In this document: one piece after another, positions 14,314-21,710 of the stretch | Numbering within the stretch: the first letter of the stretch is position 1 | Layout: each line of letters begins with the position of its first letter | Assembly (NCBI GenBank): GCA_019348355.1 | Contig: JAHWJP010000015.1 | Coordinates: 1 to 33,295 of the forward strand | Source of the DNA: Actinomycetota bacterium | Lineage (GTDB): Bacteria; Actinomycetota; Actinomycetes; Mycobacteriales; SCTD01 | DNA length: 33,295 nt | Reading direction: 5' to 3' | The notes under the pieces: generated by a model | The model's database searches: none | The model's input: only the letters and a program-made list of their open reading frames with translations | Told to the model about the DNA's origin: nothing | Translations under genes and position numbers: made by a program

Positions 14314-15875
14314 GAGACCAGCTCGGTCACCGTCCGCGCCGCCGGCTCGATCAGGTCCAGCAGCGGCCGCGGGACGAGCCCGAGCACGAGGGCGAGCAGC
14401 AGCAGCGGCGCGACCGCGGCGAGCTCCCGCGGGTTCACGTCGACGCGCAACTTCGGCCGTAGCCCGGTCTTGACCGCCTTGCCGCCGGCGCGAACCGTCG
14501 GGACGCCGCCGATGCGCTCGGTGAGCTCGCCGGCCGGCCCGGCGAAGACCCGTTGCAGCGCGGCAAGAAACAGCGCCGCGGTGAGCAGGATGCCGACGAT
14601 GCCGAGCGCGGCCGCGACGGGCACCGTCGCCAGCGACCCGGCGAAGATCTGGAACTCCGCGAGAAAGCCGGTGAAGCCAGGAATGCCGAGTGAGGCGAAC
14701 GCCCCGACCGCGAAAAGGGCGGCGAAGCGCGGCATCGGACCGGCCAGCCCGCCGTAGCGGCGCATGTCGTAGCTGTGCCCGCGCTCGTACAGCACGCCGG
14801 CCAGCAGGAACAGCGCGGCCGTGATCAGACCGTGGCTGACCATCTGCATCATCGCGCCGGTGACGGCGACGGCCCGGGCCTGTTCGGCGTCACCGCCGGA
14901 CAGCACGCCTGCCGCGCCGAGACCGAGCAGCACGTAACCCATGTGGTTGACCGAGGTGTAGGCGATCATCCGCTTGAGGTCGTCCTGCGCGAGGGCGACG
15001 AGCGCGCCGTACAGGATCGACACGACGCCGACCACGACGAAGACGAGGGCGTAGCGCCGCCACGCCTCGGGCAGGATCGGCATGGCGATGCGAACGAAGC
15101 CGTACGTGCCCATCTTCAACAGGACCGCGGCCAGCACGGCCGAGCCGGCCGCGGGGGCATCGGTGTGCGCCGGCGGCAGCCAGGTGTGGAAGGGCACCGT
15201 CGGGGTCTTGACGGCGAGGCCGATCGACAGGGCAAGCAGCACGAAGCCCGCAGCGACCGGCTTGCTTTCGAGCGGCGGGTTGCGCGCGAGCTCGACCATG
15301 TCGAAGGTGCCGGCCGCGACGTAGAGCCCGAGGAAGGCGACGAGCATCGCGAGCGAGCCGAGGAAGGTGTAGAGGAAGAACTGCAGCGCCGCCCGGGCCG
15401 CGCCCGCGTGACCCCAGCCGGCGATGACGAAGTACATCCCGACGATGGACAGGTCGAAGAAGACGAAGAAGACCAGCAGGTCGAGCGAGGCGAACACGCC
15501 GAGCGACATGCTGAGCAGGAACAGGAACAGCGCGGAGTACTCCCGCGGTCGCTTGTCCTCCGCGAGGGAGTAGATCCCGGCGGCGAGGAACACCCCGGCG
15601 GTCATCAGCAGCAGCGGCAGACTGAGTCCGTCCACACCCACGTGATAGCTGCTGCCGACACCCGGGATCCACGGCACCCGCTGCTCGTAGTCGAGCCCGT
15701 CCGTGACGCCCGCTCCGAGGTCGGCGGCCAGCCACATGCCGGTGAGCAGGGCGAGTTCGACCGCAGCGACGGTGACCCATACGGCCAGGGCCGCGCGGCC
15801 GGGCAGCACCGGGACGGCGAGCAGCACCAGCGCGGCCAGCAGGGGCAGGAACACGACGACGGAGAGCACGCTCAC
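14310..15875 (-). CDS. nuoM: NADH-quinone oxidoreductase subunit M-like (NuoM)
   Basis: The 521-aa antiporter-like subunit starts at GTG 15875, overlapping the nuoL stop as GTGA. Typical stretches include VDGLSLPLLLMTAGVFLAAG, AVKTPTVPFHTWLPPAHTDA, LAAVLLKMGTYGFVRIAMPI, LKRMIAYTSVNHMGYVLLGL and the MMQMVSHGLITAALFL helix. The helix that normally carries a glutamate (FWE-type) reads VFFVFFDLSIVGMYFVI, so Glu is replaced by Asp. The track ORF of 1175 aa is an artefact: the same frame happens to remain open upstream through nuoL. Confidence 0.93.
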   Translation of the reverse strand: MSVLSVVVFLPLLAALVLLAVPVLPGRAALAVWVTVAAVELALLTGMWLAADLGAGVTDGLDYEQRVPWIPGVGSSYHVGVDGLSLPLLLMTAGVFLAAGIYSLAEDKRPREYSALFLFLLSMSLGVFASLDLLVFFVFFDLSIVGMYFVIAGWGHAGAARAALQFFLYTFLGSLAMLVAFLGLYVAAGTFDMVELARNPPLESKPVAAGFVLLALSIGLAVKTPTVPFHTWLPPAHTDAPAAGSAVLAAVLLKMGTYGFVRIAMPILPEAWRRYALVFVVVGVVSILYGALVALAQDDLKRMIAYTSVNHMGYVLLGLGAAGVLSGGDAEQARAVAVTGAMMQMVSHGLITAALFLLAGVLYERGHSYDMRRYGGLAGPMPRFAALFAVGAFASLGIPGFTGFLAEFQIFAGSLATVPVAAALGIVGILLTAALFLAALQRVFAGPAGELTERIGGVPTVRAGGKAVKTGLRPKLRVDVNPRELAAVAPLLLLALVLGLVPRPLLDLIEPAARTVTELVS

Positions 15876-17767
15876 CTCACCAGCAGCAGGAGCAGGACGG
15901 CGCCGGCGAGCAGTGCGGCTGCCTGGGCGTAGTAGGTGTGCAGCTGTCCGGTCTGCGGGCGGCGAGCGAACCGGCCCAGCGACCGGCTGCCGGCGGTGAC
16001 GGCGCGGACGGCCCCGTCGATGCCGCCGAGGTCGAAGCGGGCGGTGCGCCGGGCGAGGATCACGGTGCCGACGGTCGTCGTGCGCACTCCGCTGTCGACG
16101 ACGCCGCTGTCGGCGCGCGCCAAGCCGGTGGCCGTGCGCACGACGCCACGGGCGAGACCACGGACGGCCGGGTCGAGCACGCCGTCGTCGAAGCGGGCCA
16201 GCAGGGTCGCAAGGCGCCCCACCGGACGGACGACCAGCAGGGCGACCAGCGCCTCCAGGTCCAGCCACCGCTGCGCGATCTGCGGGACAGGGAACGGCGC
16301 GAGCGGGCGTCTGCGGGCGAGCGCGAGACTCCCGGCGGCGACGAGGCCGGACACGGCCAGTTCGACCGGCCCGGGCGAGGGAGCCTCGCCGAGCGCCGAG
16401 CGCAGCGGCTCGGCCACCGCGGGTAGCCCCAGGGCGCCGAGCCCCGCAGCCCCCACGGCGAGGACCACGAGCGCGCCGCGCTCGGGCAGCGGCAGTCGCA
16501 GGACCGGACGTTGGGCTGCCGTTGGAGCCGGCCGCAGCACCAGGAACAGCGCCTTGCCGGCGTAGAGGGCGGACAGCGCCGCGCCGAGCAGCCCGGCCGC
16601 GGCCAGGCCGGTTGAGTCGACGCCGGCGAGCACCTCGTCCTTGGTGACCCACAGCGACAGCGGGGGCAGGCCGGCCAGCGCGAGTGTCCCGACGACAAAG
16701 CACCAACCGGCGACCGGGGTGGCCCGCAGCGCGCCACCGAGCTCGCGCAGGTCCTTGGTGCCGTACGCCGTCAACCAGGCGCCGGCGACCAGGAACAGCA
16801 GCGACTTGACGGCGGCGTGCGCCACCAGGTGCATGGTCCCGGCGGCAACCGCGCCGCTGCCCGCGGCGAGCACGACGAAGCCGAGCTGCGCGGCGGTCGA
16901 GGCGGCGAGCAGCTGCTTGAGGTCGGTCTGGGCGAGCGCGACGAGCCCCATTGCGACGGCGGTCAGCGCGCCCGCCCAGGCCACCACCGGGCCGGCCCAG
17001 CCGCTCGCGGCGAGCAGCGGCTCGACCCGCAGCAGCAAGTAACCGCCCATGGCGACCATGGCGGCGCTGTGCAGCAGCGCGCTCACCGGGCTCGGACCCT
17101 CCATCGCCCTGGACAGCCAGAAGCTGAACGGCAGCTGGGCGGCCTTGCCGAGCGCGGCGACGACGAGACCGGCGGCCGCGACGTCGAGCCAGACCCCGTC
17201 GGCCATCGGCAGGCCGGCCAGCTCGAACGAGCCGGTGCCGGCGAGGGCGGCGCCGGCCGCGACGTAGAGCCCTAGGTCGGCGGCGCGGGTGACGAGGAAG
17301 GCGGTACGGCCGCCGTCGACCCGGGCGGGCTCGCGCCAGGACAGGCCGATCAGCGCGTACGACGTCGCGCCCATCAGCTCCCAGGCCAGCAGCAGCGTCA
17401 CAAGGTTGGTCGCGGTGACGGTCACCACGACCGCAGCCTCGAACAGCAGCAGGAAGCCGAAGAAGCGCACCCGGTGCTGGCGCACGCCCGTGGCGGAGAA
17501 GACCAGCACGGCCAGCGCGACCGCCGCGACCGCGGGCAGGACGACGGCCGCGAGCGCGTCGACGGACAGCGCGAGGTCGCCGCCCGCGACGAAGGGGGCG
17601 CGTGCCGAAGGACGCAGCAGTGCGGCGGCGACAGCGAGGATGAGGACGACGGAGCCGGTCCCCACGCCGACCGCGGCGGCCGACCGCTCGACGCGGCGGC
17701 CGACCACCAGCAGGGCCGTGCCGGCGACGGCGGGCGCCGCGGCGAGGGCGACGAGCAACGCACTCAT
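15872..17767 (-). CDS. nuoL: NADH-quinone oxidoreductase subunit L-like (NuoL)
   Basis: The 631-aa protein starts at ATG 17767 (MSALLVALAAAPAV), overlapping the nuoK stop as ATGA; the longer track start lies within nuoK. NuoL-type features are AWELMGATSYALIGLSWREP with the helix glutamate, GKAAQLPFSFWLSRAMEGPS then PVSALLHSAAMV, and AQTDLKQLLAASTAAQLGFV. A long C-terminal part (about residues 430-631) probably includes the lateral helix but is unusually rich in arginine and short repeats of RTAT/ARAD type. Sequence is more divergent than in NuoM, yet the ion-path residues are kept. Confidence 0.9.
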   Translation of the reverse strand: MSALLVALAAAPAVAGTALLVVGRRVERSAAAVGVGTGSVVLILAVAAALLRPSARAPFVAGGDLALSVDALAAVVLPAVAAVALAVLVFSATGVRQHRVRFFGFLLLFEAAVVVTVTATNLVTLLLAWELMGATSYALIGLSWREPARVDGGRTAFLVTRAADLGLYVAAGAALAGTGSFELAGLPMADGVWLDVAAAGLVVAALGKAAQLPFSFWLSRAMEGPSPVSALLHSAAMVAMGGYLLLRVEPLLAASGWAGPVVAWAGALTAVAMGLVALAQTDLKQLLAASTAAQLGFVVLAAGSGAVAAGTMHLVAHAAVKSLLFLVAGAWLTAYGTKDLRELGGALRATPVAGWCFVVGTLALAGLPPLSLWVTKDEVLAGVDSTGLAAAGLLGAALSALYAGKALFLVLRPAPTAAQRPVLRLPLPERGALVVLAVGAAGLGALGLPAVAEPLRSALGEAPSPGPVELAVSGLVAAGSLALARRRPLAPFPVPQIAQRWLDLEALVALLVVRPVGRLATLLARFDDGVLDPAVRGLARGVVRTATGLARADSGVVDSGVRTTTVGTVILARRTARFDLGGIDGAVRAVTAGSRSLGRFARRPQTGQLHTYYAQAAALLAGAVLLLLLVR

Positions 17768-18069
17768 CCGGACAGGTCCGCAGCCTGGTCGGTGAGATCG
17801 GCGTCGCGCGCGCGGAAGATGGCGGTGACGACGGCAAAGCCCATCGCCATCTCGACCGTCATGGCGGTGATGACCACGAGCACGAGGACCTGGCCGTCGG
17901 GGCGGCTCGGGGAGACGTAGGCCCAGAAGGCGGCCCCGGCGACGAGCACCCCGTTGAGCATCAGCTCCAGGCCCATCATCACCATCACGATCGACTGCTG
18001 TGACAGCGCGCCGTAGATCCCGATGCAGAACAGCGCGCTGGCGAGGACGAGGAGCAGCTCGAGGCTCAT
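17764..18069 (-). CDS. nuoK: NADH-quinone oxidoreductase subunit K-like (NuoK)
   Basis: The 101-aa protein has three membrane helices and the NuoK core GIYGALSQQSIVMVMMGLEL followed by MLNGVLV, with the conserved glutamate in GLELMLN. The second acidic position is present in VITAMTVEMAMGFAVV. Both glutamates belong to the membrane proton path in complex I. Start ATG 18069 overlaps the nuoJ stop as ATGA. Its length is that of the normal family. Confidence 0.92.
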   Translation of the reverse strand: MSLELLLVLASALFCIGIYGALSQQSIVMVMMGLELMLNGVLVAGAAFWAYVSPSRPDGQVLVLVVITAMTVEMAMGFAVVTAIFRARDADLTDQAADLSG

Positions 18070-18626
18070 CGGCCCAGACCACCTGGTACGGGGTCGCTGG
18101 CCGGCTGGTCGAGGTCGTCGCCGAAGCGGTCGTACCGCCCGCGCGGCGCGGCCAGCACCAGGCTGCCGACGATGGTCGCGAACAGCACCGGGCTGATCGT
18201 GAGCATCACGAGCATCTTCGAGCCCATGATGCCCTCGCCCAGCTGCAGGGTGATGTCGGCGGGAGCGACGCCTTCCCGTTCGGGCCACGGCACCAGCAGC
18301 GCGCCCGCTGCGAGCACGACGAAGCTGCCGACGGCAACGGTCATCGCACCGGCCTTGTTGTGGTACATCGACATGGGCATCAGCCCACCGGGATTCATCA
18401 TGTACATGATCATGAAGACGGCCATGATGGACATCTCCATCACCATCATCAGCACGGTGATCAGACCGAGGTAGTCCAGGTCGAGCAGCAGCATCACCGC
18501 GCCGACCGCGACGAAGGACACGGCCAGGGCGAAGGTGGCCCGGGCCATGCTGCTGACCCGGAACACCGCGAAACCCGAGGCCACCGCCGTGAGGGCGAGC
18601 AGCCAGAACAGCGCGTCGACGACCAC
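18066..18626 (-). CDS. nuoJ: NADH-quinone oxidoreductase subunit J-like (NuoJ), methionine-rich
   Basis: The 186-aa membrane protein starts at GTG 18626, immediately after the nuoH stop. The N-terminal helices (VVDALFWLLALTAVASGFAV, RATFALAVSFVAVGAVMLLL) and position in the operon identify NuoJ. Helix 3 and the following loop, residues 60-95, are extraordinary: TVLMMVMEMSIMAVFMIMYM then NPGGLMPMSMYHNKAGAM, 13 methionines in 36 residues. Ordinary NuoJ has YVGAIMVLFLF-type sequence here. Clustered methionines of this kind are familiar from copper(I) handling proteins, and the operon lies beside copper genes. The sequence pattern is seen; metal binding is inference. Confidence 0.88.
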   Translation of the reverse strand: MVVDALFWLLALTAVASGFAVFRVSSMARATFALAVSFVAVGAVMLLLDLDYLGLITVLMMVMEMSIMAVFMIMYMMNPGGLMPMSMYHNKAGAMTVAVGSFVVLAAGALLVPWPEREGVAPADITLQLGEGIMGSKMLVMLTISPVLFATIVGSLVLAAPRGRYDRFGDDLDQPASDPVPGGLGR

Positions 18627-19547
18627 TCACGACCTCCCGAGCACGAGCAGGCTGACCACCAGGATCTGCAGCAGGACGAGCGGGATGCCGACGACCCAGG
18701 CCAGTTCGGCGAAGCGCTCGGGGCGCAGCAGCGCGAACCGGCGCCGGCAGGCCACCAGCAGGCCGAGCACGAGGACCGTCTTGACGACGCTCCACAGCAC
18801 CGCCGGCAGCAAAGGTCCCTCGCCGCCACCGAGGAACAGCGGCACTGCGAAGGCCGCGCCGGCGACCAGTAGCGCATATCGGCCGAGCAGCACGAGCAGC
18901 CGGTCGACACCGGAGCTCTCGGCGAGCACGCCGCCGCCGAGGTCGGCGCCGATCGGGGCGGCGAACGGCCCCCACAGCGAGAAGGCCAGCACGCAGACGC
19001 AGAAGACGACGAAGGCGACCGGCATCGTGACGACGAACCACAGGCCGGCCTGCTCGGCCTGCACGTCGGCGAGCCGCAGGCTTCCGGCGCCCAGAGCCGG
19101 GGAGATGAGGGCGAACATCAGCAGCAGCTCGTAGGACAGCGCCTGCGCCAGGAAGCGGTGAGCTCCGACCAGCGGCCAGGCGCTGTTCGCGCCCCAGCCG
19201 GTGATCCACACCGCCGCCCACAGCAGCACGTCCATGGCGTTGAACCACACGACGCCGACCGCGGAGTCGAGCAGCGTCCAGTCGCCCCACGGCACGACCG
19301 CGACCATCAGCGCCGCCACGACCAGCAGCGACACCCCGCCGGTGCGCCACAGCAGCGGGTCGTTCGCCACGGTCGTACGCCGCTGCTGCACCACGAGGCG
19401 GGCCGCCTCCTGCCACGGCACCCGAAGCGCGCCGGCCAGGCCGCGCCCGGCCGCAAGCGCGGCATCGAAGGTGGCGGCGGCCACGCAGAGCGCAAGCAGC
19501 AGGCCGAGCGCCAGTGGGGCGGCCCACGCCGGCGCCTGTTCAACCAT
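18627..19547 (-). CDS. nuoH: NADH-quinone oxidoreductase subunit H-like (NuoH), divergent
   Basis: The 306-aa protein has about eight hydrophobic helices and NuoH order and length. Recognisable parts are WQEAARLVVQQRRTTVANDP, AQALSYELLLMFALISPALG and AVPLFLGG. The quinone-side loop that in NuoH reads like FDLPEAExELVAGYxTEYSG reads FAAPIGADLGGGVLAESSGV here, so most conserved acidic residues are gone. Start ATG 19547 overlaps the upstream NuoB/D-like gene by 8 nt. Membrane location is certain; normal quinone chemistry is doubtful. Confidence 0.82.
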   Translation of the reverse strand: MVEQAPAWAAPLALGLLLALCVAAATFDAALAAGRGLAGALRVPWQEAARLVVQQRRTTVANDPLLWRTGGVSLLVVAALMVAVVPWGDWTLLDSAVGVVWFNAMDVLLWAAVWITGWGANSAWPLVGAHRFLAQALSYELLLMFALISPALGAGSLRLADVQAEQAGLWFVVTMPVAFVVFCVCVLAFSLWGPFAAPIGADLGGGVLAESSGVDRLLVLLGRYALLVAGAAFAVPLFLGGGEGPLLPAVLWSVVKTVLVLGLLVACRRRFALLRPERFAELAWVVGIPLVLLQILVVSLLVLGRS

Positions 19548-20748
19548 GCTGTGCTACCGCAGGTTTCGCGATGGTGTCGGCGACGTCCCGGTCTGCGAGG
19601 TCAGGGTCCAGGCTGGCGATGATCAGGCGGGCTCCGGCCAATTCCTGCCCGATCACCAGCCGGGGGATCGCCGCGATCAGCGCCTGCGAGGCCGTCCGGC
19701 CGCCGACCTGCTCCCCGCGCGTACCGCCGCGGCCGGCAGCCCCGTTCAGCGCCGCCCATGCCTCGGTCAGCCACTGCAGCAGGCGGTCGTGGACGTCGCC
19801 GTCGGCGCGCTGTGCCGGGCCGCTGATCCCGAGCTGCACCGCCCGCTCGGCTGGCAGCGCCCCCAGGTCACGCAGGCCCCAGCGCAGCGACCGGGACCGG
19901 CGCACCTTCGCGCCGAGCCGCGCGACCTGCGCTGCCGTGCCCGGTGTTGACGCGTCGTCGAGCACCGAGTCGCGAAGGGTCCGGGCGGTGTACGCGGCGG
20001 CGGACCAGCCCGCCAGCTGGAGCAAGCGCGCGGCACTGTCGAGGTGCGCAGCTGCCCGCCGGCCCGGCGGTCCCGCCGCGTCGTCCCACCACGAGCTCGC
20101 GGTCGATGCGGCCCAGCCGTAGGCGTACGCCTCCTGCACGACGTCGCCCTGCAGCGTCACGTCGACGACCAGGCCGGCCGGCCACGCCGGCAGGAACGGG
20201 CCGAGCTGCAGATGAAGAATGTCCAACCGCAGGCCGTCCCGGTCCGGGGCACGGTCGGCCATCGCCAGACCACCGGGCAGGTCCATGTCCATGTCCATGT
20301 CCCCGTGGCCCATCTCGGCATGGTCCATGTCGCCGGGTGGGTCGTCCATGTTCATGTCCCCGTGGTCCATCTCAGCAGCACCCGTGTCACCGCCGGCGTC
20401 CGGTGGCGTCCGGCCGGCCGCATCAAGCCGCTGCGCCGGAACGTCGCGCAGCGCGGCAACGGCGCGTTCAAGGGCGTCCGGCACGTCTTCACCACCCCGG
20501 AGAGAAATCCGGCTACGGGGCCCCGCGACGGCGTCCCAGGTGAGCTCGACCGCCGCAGCCAACTCGGTCGAGGGCGCACCACAGACAGCGAGCACGTCCG
20601 CGTCGGCCGGCCCGTCAGCACGCGGCCAGCCCCGTGCGCGGGCGTGCCGCTCGGCGGCGAGGCGCGCCGGCGTACCGCCTGGGCATTCCACCAGCAGCAG
20701 ATGCGGACGGCCGGCCGCAAAGCGCACCAGCCGCTCGGTCAGCGCCAC
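19540..20748 (-). CDS. NuoB/NuoD-like fusion without Fe-S ligands, with Met/His/Asp-rich linker
   Basis: This 402-aa soluble protein sits where nuoB-nuoG would be. Residues 45-85 (ADADVLAVCGAPSTELAAAV, then WDAVAGPRSRISL) echo the NuoB stretch ADVLVVxGTVTxKMAPAL, but the four cluster-N2 cysteines are absent. Residues 127-156 are a Met/His/Asp-rich linker (MDHGDMNMDDPPGDMDHAEM and onward). Residues 173-400 start with LRLDILHLQLGPFLPAWPAG, VVDVTLQGDVVQEA, which faintly resembles the NuoD N-terminus and its helical remainder. The homology to NuoB and NuoD is my reading by eye and operon position; an unrelated copper-binding protein is possible. GTG 20748 is the likely start, 18 nt after the nuoA stop. 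Confidence 0.6.
   Translation of the reverse strand: MALTERLVRFAAGRPHLLLVECPGGTPARLAAERHARARGWPRADGPADADVLAVCGAPSTELAAAVELTWDAVAGPRSRISLRGGEDVPDALERAVAALRDVPAQRLDAAGRTPPDAGGDTGAAEMDHGDMNMDDPPGDMDHAEMGHGDMDMDMDLPGGLAMADRAPDRDGLRLDILHLQLGPFLPAWPAGLVVDVTLQGDVVQEAYAYGWAASTASSWWDDAAGPPGRRAAAHLDSAARLLQLAGWSAAAYTARTLRDSVLDDASTPGTAAQVARLGAKVRRSRSLRWGLRDLGALPAERAVQLGISGPAQRADGDVHDRLLQWLTEAWAALNGAAGRGGTRGEQVGGRTASQALIAAIPRLVIGQELAGARLIIASLDPDLADRDVADTIAKPAVAQHG
20281..20370 (-). repeat. tandem MD/MDHG-coding repeats
   Basis: Within the NuoB/D-like gene, short DNA repeats (gtccat three times in a row, then variants with gtccccgtgg) encode a 30-residue run of Met, Asp, His and Gly. The run contains 10 methionines and 4 histidines. 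Such repeats expand and contract easily, so strain length variation is expected. Confidence 0.8.
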
Positions 20749-20766
20749 CTGCTCATGCCCATCGGC

Positions 20767-21117
20767 TCATGCCCATCTAAAGGCACCTTCGCGCCAGGCG
20801 TAGACGACGGCGAGCACCAGCACAACCAGGAAGACGAACATCTCGACGACCGCGGCGGCGCCGACCTGGGCGACGACGAGCGTCCATGGATACATGAACA
20901 GCATCTCGATGTCGAAGGCGAGGAACACCATCGTCATCGAGTACCAGCGGGCGTGAAAGCGCGAGACGGCGTATTCCTTCGGTGCAACCCCGCCGTTGTA
21001 CGGCAGCGAGGTGAGCGGCGTACGCGCCAGTCCGGCGCTCAGGTGGGCGGCGTACAGGCCGAGCACCACGACGACAACGGCGAGCAGGAGGGCGAGCGCT
21101 CCTGAGTACGACTCCAT
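20767..21117 (-). CDS. nuoA: NADH-quinone oxidoreductase subunit A-like (NuoA)
   Basis: The 116-aa three-helix protein starts at ATG 21117 with AAGGAGGG upstream. SRFHARWYSMTMVFLAFDIE followed by MLFMYPWTLVV is the conserved second half of NuoA, including the acidic residues of helix 2. The loop between helices 1 and 2, normally YECG with a cysteine near the quinone site, reads LPYNGGVAPKEYAV here, so both Glu and Cys are missing. It is the first gene of a membrane-subunit-only operon, divergent from the copper genes. Confidence 0.9.
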   Translation of the reverse strand: MESYSGALALLLAVVVVVLGLYAAHLSAGLARTPLTSLPYNGGVAPKEYAVSRFHARWYSMTMVFLAFDIEMLFMYPWTLVVAQVGAAAVVEMFVFLVVLVLAVVYAWREGAFRWA

Positions 21118-21172
21118 GACCCTCCTTGCGTCGTGGGAAGCCTAACCTCGGTAGGGCGCTCGGGGTGCTGGC

Positions 21173-21200
21173 TTGTATGGTTACTCCCAGGGAGTACCAA
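21173..21200 (+). promoter_or_regulatory. CsoR-like box 1 in the nuoA / copCD intergenic promoter
   Basis: A perfect 15-bp palindrome, TACTCCCAGGGAGTA, lies at 21182-21196. On the plus strand it fills the spacer between TTGTAT (21173-21178) and a -10-like TACCAA (21195-21200), whose first two bases end the box. On the minus strand TTGGTA and CATACA flank the same box, so it could also control nuoA. Two related boxes lie at 23750 and 26058. CsoR-family repressors bind G/C-tract palindromes of the TACC(C)...(G)GGTA type. Confidence 0.7.
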
Positions 21201-21219
21201 CAGGCAAGGAGCGCCACCT

Positions 21220-21710
21220 TTGAGCACCCGCGGTGCGTCGGCCGGAGCGGCCTCGGGACCGAGCAGGCTACTGGTAGCCCTGGTCTCCGTGTTCGGGGTG
21301 CTTGCGGCCGTTGCCGCCGTAACGTTCTTCGCGCAGGGTCGATGCGCGACTTCGCCGTCAGTCCTGACAGGGCCGACACGGGCGTGGCGACGACCGCGCG
21401 AGGGCTCGCGCGAAGCACCGACGGTGGACGCACTTTTCGGCCTGTGGACGGCGCACCGGGCCTTGTCGTGCTGGCCTGGGCAAAACAGGATGCGCTGTAC
21501 GGCGTGGCGCCGGGCGGCGCCGTGTACTACACCGCGGACGGCGGGACCTCGTGGCAGCGTCGCGGGACCGTCGCTGGCGACCCTGAAGCACTCACGCTCG
21601 ACGTCCGCGATGGCAAGCAGGTGCTGTACGTCGCGGCCACCGATCGTGGCATCCTCGGCAGCGCCGACGGTGGGATGAGCTTCACGACGCGCTACCAGGA
21701 GTGGACGTGA
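21220..21710 (+). pseudogene. BNR-repeat (F510_1955-like glycosylhydrolase family) gene with internal deletion and frameshift
   Basis: TTG 21220, with AAGGAG upstream, begins a normal-looking N-terminus: STRGASAGAASGPS and the membrane helix LLVALVSVFGVLAAVAAVTF. After FAQG at about 21340 this frame becomes noise, while another frame carries MRDFAVSPDRADTG, STDGGRTF, YYTADGGTSW and SADGGMSFTT, the C-terminal half of BNR/sialidase-like repeat proteins often found next to copper genes. The middle of the gene (about 150 residues) appears deleted, leaving the halves out of frame. Reinitiation at ATG 21342 (122 aa) is possible, so some product cannot be excluded. Its stop overlaps the copCD start. 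Confidence 0.6.

Noticed and set aside
12745-14757. A 670-aa plus-strand ORF
   Set aside because: Arg/Gln/His/Glu-rich antisense of nuoN with no family features; typical of very high GC DNA.
14310-17837. A 1175-aa protein on the minus strand
   Set aside because: Only the last 521 residues are NuoM; the first part is an Arg-rich shadow frame of nuoL/nuoK that happens to lack stops.
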